Shown piece by piece: positions 59,186-64,000 of a stretch of 64,000 nucleotides of DNA; the stretch's first letter is position 1; every line of letters begins with the position of its first letter. The notes beneath the pieces were generated by a model, which made no database searches, was not told the origin of the DNA, and saw only the letters and a program-made list of their open reading frames with translations. The position numbers were made by a program, and so were the translations under genes. Origin of the DNA: an uncultured Clostridia bacterium (GTDB taxonomy: Bacteria > Bacillota > Clostridia > Oscillospirales > CAG-272); the NCBI GenBank assembly GCA_947624995.1, contig CANQMS010000001.1, positions 157,067-221,066 of the forward strand. Direction: 5' to 3'.

Positions 59186-59214
59186 ATTATAGCAGTTGAC
59201 TAATGGGTTGTCAA
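59186..59214 (-). promoter_or_regulatory. Perfect TTGACA-N17-TATAAT promoter with inverted repeat TTGAC-N9-GTCAA
   Basis: Reverse complement reads TTGACAACCCATTAGTCAACTGCTATAAT; upstream of XRE-essC. Confidence 0.88.
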
Positions 59215-59256
59215 TAGCTTTGTCATATTTTTTCGAAAATTTCAAAAATTTTTCTG

Positions 59257-59293
59257 AAAAAAAGTCCGGGCGCCCCCGAAAAGGGCGCCCGGA
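59257..59293 (-). terminator. Rho-independent terminator of the TPR/VWA gene group
   Basis: Minus strand TCCGGGCGCCC-ttttcgg-GGGCGCCCGGA then CTTTTTTT. Confidence 0.92.
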
Positions 59294-59326
59294 TACAATA
59301 TATATGGCAGATTTGCCTCTCAAATG

Positions 59327-60733
59327 TCAGTTCGGCGAACCGCCGAACGCATCCGCGTCTATGCTCCCGTCGACCTTGTACACGGAAAAGCTTCCGTTTT
59401 CAAACTCGATCACGCATCTGTCACCGGTCGAATAAATGCACGATATGTCGCCTTCGACGTCGATAACGTTGTCCGTGCCGTTTGAGATCAGATGGACGGT
59501 GCCGTCCCCGGACAAAAGGAACATACCGCCGCCGACATGCGCCATGCCTCTCACGCTGTACGGCGCCGCGTAACGGTCCCAACTGTCCGTCACGTGCCAC
59601 GACTCGGGGAAGATTCCTCCGCCGCCGCTGTAATGGAACATCGTCCCATCAGACGAAAGGACCGCGAGCGAATAATCGGAGACCGAAAACATCGCGGCAT
59701 CCCTTGAGACGAGCTCCCACACGTTGCTGTCCGTTCCGTTCGGTGCGAGCGTTCTGTAAACGAGCCCCTCGGACGTCATGAAGGCGACCATGTCCCCGCT
59801 GTACTGCAGGTCAATAATCGTTCCGTATCCCGTCATGCGCGTCCATTTATTCAACCATTCGGGTCCCTTTGTAAATCCCGCGTTATGTCCTATCAGCCAA
59901 AGCTCGCCGCTTTCATTCAGCGCGAAAACAGTGCTGTCAAAGCCCGCAACTCTGACGACGGGACCTATATCCTCCGCCTGTGTCCATCCCGCGGAGACGA
60001 TGAGCTCCGAAACTCCCTCTCCCTTCTGACCGCTGCGTCCGCTTCCGGCGATCCAAAGCCTGCCGCTGTCGTCGACAACGGCGCTGTTCGAGCCGAACGC
60101 GTATGCGCTGACGGCAGTACCGTTAAATTCTGCTGAGCCGAACGTGTCCGTCACCGTATCCTTGCCGAGATCCTTTTCCGTTCCGAGCGCGCCGAGGACA
60201 TTGTTGCCCTTAGTGAACACGCTGCCGCCGCTGACGGCTACCGTAGAATCGGGTCCGATGCTGTAGCTGCGGCGCAGGTCAAGGAGCTTCTTTATGAGCT
60301 CCTTCATCCACGTACGGTCGTCTTCATCATCTTCGATTTCGATCAGACGGTCGACGATACCGACGGCGCCCGAATAATCTCCCTCGTCCTCGAGCATTTC
60401 TCCGTATACTCTGAGCACGTCGGTCCTGTTCGTATCCGCAAGATCGGATTCGAAGATATCACGCGCCTTGTCGGGCTCGCCGTTGCCGACATAGCTCTTT
60501 ACGAGTCCGGCAAGAGCATCCTGGTTCGTCGGGTCGACCGAGAGCACTTTACTGTATTCCCGGATCGCAGAATCATAATCCATGTCGGACAGATACTTGT
60601 CTCCGAGGCTCAGGGCGCGGCTCACCTCGTCCTGTCCCGCAAGGGACATGATGACCGCGACCGTTACAGCGACGGCAACAACAAATATGACCGCAACTAT
60701 GATCAGAAGCGTTATTGTTTTCTTTTTATTCAT
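59327..60733 (-). CDS. Membrane-anchored protein with TPR repeats and RCC1-like beta-propeller region
   Basis: N-terminal TM; ALSLGDKYLSDMDYDSAIREYSKVLSVDPTNQDAL (TPR); GNNVLGALGTEKDL, DDSGRLWIAGSG, NESGELWLIGHN (RCC1-like). Confidence 0.75.
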   Translation of the reverse strand: MNKKKTITLLIIVAVIFVVAVAVTVAVIMSLAGQDEVSRALSLGDKYLSDMDYDSAIREYSKVLSVDPTNQDALAGLVKSYVGNGEPDKARDIFESDLADTNRTDVLRVYGEMLEDEGDYSGAVGIVDRLIEIEDDEDDRTWMKELIKKLLDLRRSYSIGPDSTVAVSGGSVFTKGNNVLGALGTEKDLGKDTVTDTFGSAEFNGTAVSAYAFGSNSAVVDDSGRLWIAGSGRSGQKGEGVSELIVSAGWTQAEDIGPVVRVAGFDSTVFALNESGELWLIGHNAGFTKGPEWLNKWTRMTGYGTIIDLQYSGDMVAFMTSEGLVYRTLAPNGTDSNVWELVSRDAAMFSVSDYSLAVLSSDGTMFHYSGGGGIFPESWHVTDSWDRYAAPYSVRGMAHVGGGMFLLSGDGTVHLISNGTDNVIDVEGDISCIYSTGDRCVIEFENGSFSVYKVDGSIDADAFGGSPN

Positions 60734-60873
60734 AATTATTATCGCACCTTTGACCGCGCAAAGGCTTCCTTTCTCCCGGACACTTTCGGGCAATACCGCG
60801 GCGATGACCGCGATATTGCGGAAAGGATCCTGGATGCGTTAGTGCAGTTTGATTTTAAAAGCCGCAAAGCGGG

Positions 60874-63642
60874 TCAATTGCCGGAGCGCGTGTAGATCTC
60901 GCACTGGTCTTCGCCGATCTCGCCGCTCAGCTTTCCCTTCGATGAGATCGTTCTGTACCCGTGTACGTTCTGCGCGTCATTTGAGGAAAGGATCAACACG
61001 CCGTCCATCTCGAAATCCGCGGAGTCGCCCCAGTCAAGATATCCGTCCTTGTCCTTCTTGTCGCTAACGGCAATGTTTTCAAAGACCATGATGTTTTCGG
61101 TACTTGCGTTCAGCGACCACGAATACCCGTCGCGGTCCGCATTGTGCATCTCGACGCCGCGCATGATGACGGTACCGTCCGGATTAACTGCGATAAAGTC
61201 GGCTGAAATAATGACCGAACCGATCCTTACGTTCTCATATCTGTAAGTCTTTGTCTTGCTCTCCCTATCGTCGTCGTAGACGAGGACCGCGTCCTCCGCC
61301 GTGTACGATGAGCCGTCCTCGAAATTGAACGTTATGTCGTAAAGTCCCTCGTCGAGAGGCATCATATCGAATTCGACAAGATACGTGTCCTCCATCGGCG
61401 TGATATCCTGACCGCCTATTTCAAGGCTCTTTACCTCGCTGTTGTCGGAAGTGTCGAGCGTGGCGTGGACCTTGCGGTTATCTTCTTCGTAATACTCCAT
61501 GTCGGACTTCGAATAGTAGAGGCTGCCGTACAGCACGAACGAATCCGCCGTCGTGCTCGGTGTGCTGCCGCCGTCTCCGGTACGGTATTCCCTTACCTGT
61601 GACGCATTGTAATTTTCCGAACGTATAAAGACGTATCTCGGGATCTCGTCGACGTTTTCCGTAACGGTGTACGTGATCCTGACCTGATGACCTATAACGG
61701 CTCCGATGCTCGAATAGACGTTCCCGAGGTCTCCCGAAGAATCGGCAAGCGTGAACGTTCCGCCCGTCTGCTCGGCGATCTCGGTCAGATAATTTGCATT
61801 TACGCTTCCGAAGCCTACGGTGAAGATCGTGACGCCGTTTGAAAGCGCGTCGTTAAGCCAATTGTAGTTCTCCTCGCTCTGACCGTCTGTCATGAGGATT
61901 ATATTTCTCGCGCCTGAAGCGTTTCTGAGGGACTCGATGCCGCCGGCTATGCCGACCGCGATATCCGTTCCGCCCGCGGCATTAAGAGTATCAACGCCGC
62001 TCATAAGCTCGTTCGGGTCGGTCGTGAGCGGGGTCCTTTCATACGCGCCTCCGTCGAACGCGACGATCGAGACCTCCGTCGTGTCGTTCATCGTCTGGAT
62101 GAACGTGCGCAGCGCCTTTTTCGCGTTTTCGATAGGCTCGCCCGCCATGCTTCCGCTTATGTCAACGACAAAGCATATCGAAGAGATCGACGTTTCGTCG
62201 AGGCTCACCTCAAAGTCGACATCGTACCCCGTGTCTCTGACCCTCACGTTTTTCTTCTTCAGGAAGTCGTCAAGGACGGCTTCTCTGCCATTGACGGTGA
62301 CGGTCAGCTTCGGATACTCGCTGTCGTCGACTTTCGTTATATAAATATCGTTGTCCTGATATTTGAATTTGTCAAGCAGCTCCGAGGAAAATTCGCTCGA
62401 GAGGCGGTTCGTGTAGCTGCCCCTTCTGACTACGAACAGCTTTTCCGTAGCCGTATTTATCATATTATTTACGGCGGCGATCGCGGATGCGTCTGCCTTT
62501 GACTGTCCTCCGCCGTTATACATATCGTCGATTATGTCAAGACCTCTGACGACCGTGCTGCTCTTGCAGAACCTCTTGCGGAACGATCCCGCCGCGTCAG
62601 ACAGGCGCTTTACAGCCTCGTCCTTCATTCCCGCCGCGTAGCAGATCTTTGCCGAGACGACGGATGCCTCGACTGACGGGATCATGGCGACCGAATTCAG
62701 CGCGCGGTAAAGCATCGGATAGCGCTTCTTTATGCCGAGCATGTTGCGCTTCTCGTACAGCTTTTCGAGCTGATCCTGCATATCCGCTTTCTGTGAGGCG
62801 TCCTCGACGTTCTGTATACGGACCTCGAGGTCGAATATGGTGCCCTCGAGCTCGTCAATCTCGGAGTCGACCCCCGCAGACTCGGCGGCGACCGCCTCGG
62901 GATCGTACTTTTTCCCGGCGGCGTTATAGAGATACTCTGTGTTGAGCGTCACTCCGTTGTAAGCGGCGTCCGCTATGATGTCAGCCAGAATCATGCGGTT
63001 GCTGTCGGACGGATCCTTTTTCATCATGTCGACAGCCTTTTCGAACGCGGTATTGTAGCTTCCGTTCGAAAGCGATGCGCAAAGCACGAGTCTGTCGAGC
63101 GCGTCCTCTCCGCGCAGTTTTTTGTACGTCTCGGCGGATTCTTCCGGAATATATCCGGTCGAATAAGCCATCCGTTCAATGCCGAACTGTTCGTCGTAGC
63201 CGCTGCGCCTGTTGTCCGGGATATTCATCGTGCGCACGATCTGGTCGATGACGCTGCCGTAGCCGGAAGCGCTGTCCTGCGTGTTTGAAAGGAATGTCAC
63301 GATCGAGGCGCGCGAATCGTCGAGTTCGTACCTGTTCAGGATGTCGATCCCGACAGTAGTAAGAGTTTTGTTTCCTATGATCTTCTGCCGAATCACCTCG
63401 GCGCAGTCGAGTGCAAATCCGATGCTGTCCCCGGCGTTGTCGGCGACGCTGTCAAAATATTCCTCGGCGAGCTCTGCGTCGCCGTTCTTCAGGAACAAGA
63501 GACCGATGTATGCGTTTCTCTCGTTCTCGCGTCCCGCGCCGATGCTCCTCGTAACGAGTACGGCGGCGGTGATACCTATCGCCAGCACCAGGACGGCGGC
63601 AACAGATATCAGGATTATCTGAAGTTTTCCGATCTTTTTCAT
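60874..63642 (-). CDS. Membrane-anchored von Willebrand factor A domain protein
   Basis: N-terminal TM; MIDAS CFVVDISGSMAGEPIENAKKAL; IILMTDGQSEENYNWL. Confidence 0.9.
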   Translation of the reverse strand: MKKIGKLQIILISVAAVLVLAIGITAAVLVTRSIGAGRENERNAYIGLLFLKNGDAELAEEYFDSVADNAGDSIGFALDCAEVIRQKIIGNKTLTTVGIDILNRYELDDSRASIVTFLSNTQDSASGYGSVIDQIVRTMNIPDNRRSGYDEQFGIERMAYSTGYIPEESAETYKKLRGEDALDRLVLCASLSNGSYNTAFEKAVDMMKKDPSDSNRMILADIIADAAYNGVTLNTEYLYNAAGKKYDPEAVAAESAGVDSEIDELEGTIFDLEVRIQNVEDASQKADMQDQLEKLYEKRNMLGIKKRYPMLYRALNSVAMIPSVEASVVSAKICYAAGMKDEAVKRLSDAAGSFRKRFCKSSTVVRGLDIIDDMYNGGGQSKADASAIAAVNNMINTATEKLFVVRRGSYTNRLSSEFSSELLDKFKYQDNDIYITKVDDSEYPKLTVTVNGREAVLDDFLKKKNVRVRDTGYDVDFEVSLDETSISSICFVVDISGSMAGEPIENAKKALRTFIQTMNDTTEVSIVAFDGGAYERTPLTTDPNELMSGVDTLNAAGGTDIAVGIAGGIESLRNASGARNIILMTDGQSEENYNWLNDALSNGVTIFTVGFGSVNANYLTEIAEQTGGTFTLADSSGDLGNVYSSIGAVIGHQVRITYTVTENVDEIPRYVFIRSENYNASQVREYRTGDGGSTPSTTADSFVLYGSLYYSKSDMEYYEEDNRKVHATLDTSDNSEVKSLEIGGQDITPMEDTYLVEFDMMPLDEGLYDITFNFEDGSSYTAEDAVLVYDDDRESKTKTYRYENVRIGSVIISADFIAVNPDGTVIMRGVEMHNADRDGYSWSLNASTENIMVFENIAVSDKKDKDGYLDWGDSADFEMDGVLILSSNDAQNVHGYRTISSKGKLSGEIGEDQCEIYTRSGN

Positions 63643-63652
63643 ACTGTGCCTC

Positions 63653-64000
63653 CTACTGATTCACTGCCGCGCCGCAGCTCGTGCAGAATTTCTGTCCCGG
63701 CGCCAGCGGTGCGCCGCATTTTGTGCAGAATTTCGGCGCCGAAGGTTCCGGCTGCCGCGGCTGCTGTTCCGACTGCTGCACAGGCTGCTCCGCCTGCTGC
63801 CACTGCTGTGTCGGCTGCTGCGCGGGCTGTTCCGGCTGCTGCCACTGCTGTGTCGGCTGCTGCGCGGGCTGCTCCGGCTGCTGCCACTGCTGCGTCGGCT
63901 GCTGCGCGGGCTGTTCCGGCTGCTGCCACTGCTGTGTCGGCTGCTGTACGGGCTGCTCCGGCTGCCACTACTGCGTCGGCTGCTGTACGGGCTGCTCCGG
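63653..64000 (-). pseudogene. 3' part of a Gln-rich repeat/zinc-ribbon protein frame, interrupted by TAG at 63968-63970; continues past the window
   Basis: Minus-strand frame reads ...PTQ*WQPEQPVQQPTQQWQQPEQPA...SAPKFCTKCGAPLAPGQKFCTSCGAAVNQ*; the ORF-track Ala-rich frame here is an alternative frame of the same repeat. Confidence 0.6.
63800..64000 (-). repeat. 42-bp tandem repeat encoding WQQPEQPAQQPTQQ
   Basis: ccactgctg landmark recurs at 63800, 63842, 63884, 63926 (period 42), then 63965 after a 3-nt deletion. Confidence 0.95.

Noticed and set aside
63639-63968. 109-aa Ala-rich ORF (MAAGAARTAADTAVAAAG...)
   Set aside because: Alternative frame of the 42-bp repeat; the frame ending with two CxxC zinc-ribbon motifs is far more credible.

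Overview
High-GC Clostridia-type (Firmicutes) chromosomal window. No rRNA, tRNA, CRISPR array or transposase was recognised. Left part (about 0.2-31.5 kb) is mostly housekeeping: lon-engB, M50 protease-scpA-scpB, sporulation genes, DacF-type carboxypeptidase, uxaC, metY-type sulfhydrylase, pckG, lexA with a LexA box, a secreted PPIase, a LexA-boxed Y-family polymerase with a short YolD-like partner, a UvrA paralogue and an Fe-S aldo/keto reductase. Two signalling clusters stand out: a hybrid kinase + Hpt + REC/HD-GYP/GGDEF cassette (17.0-22.5 kb), and two hybrid kinases flanking an orphan solute-binding lipoprotein (32.9-39.4 kb). Two tandem GH31 enzymes lie at 40.7-45.4 kb. The most interesting region is 46.4-64.0 kb, all on the minus strand. 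It is a type VII secretion-like locus with EssC/YukB ATPase, YukD/EsaB, two WXG100 proteins, a WXG-like coiled-coil protein, a DUF6382-like/FHA protein, a candidate Gly/Ala-rich effector next to a DUF4176 protein, a large SLH/Ig-like lipoprotein, a VWA protein, a TPR/RCC1-like protein and a Gln-rich repeat/zinc-ribbon frame with an internal TAG. No canonical EssA, EssB or EsaA is recognisable in the window. An XRE regulator is translationally coupled to essC, behind a perfect TTGACA-N17-TATAAT promoter that contains an inverted repeat. All family calls come from reading motifs by eye; no searches were run.
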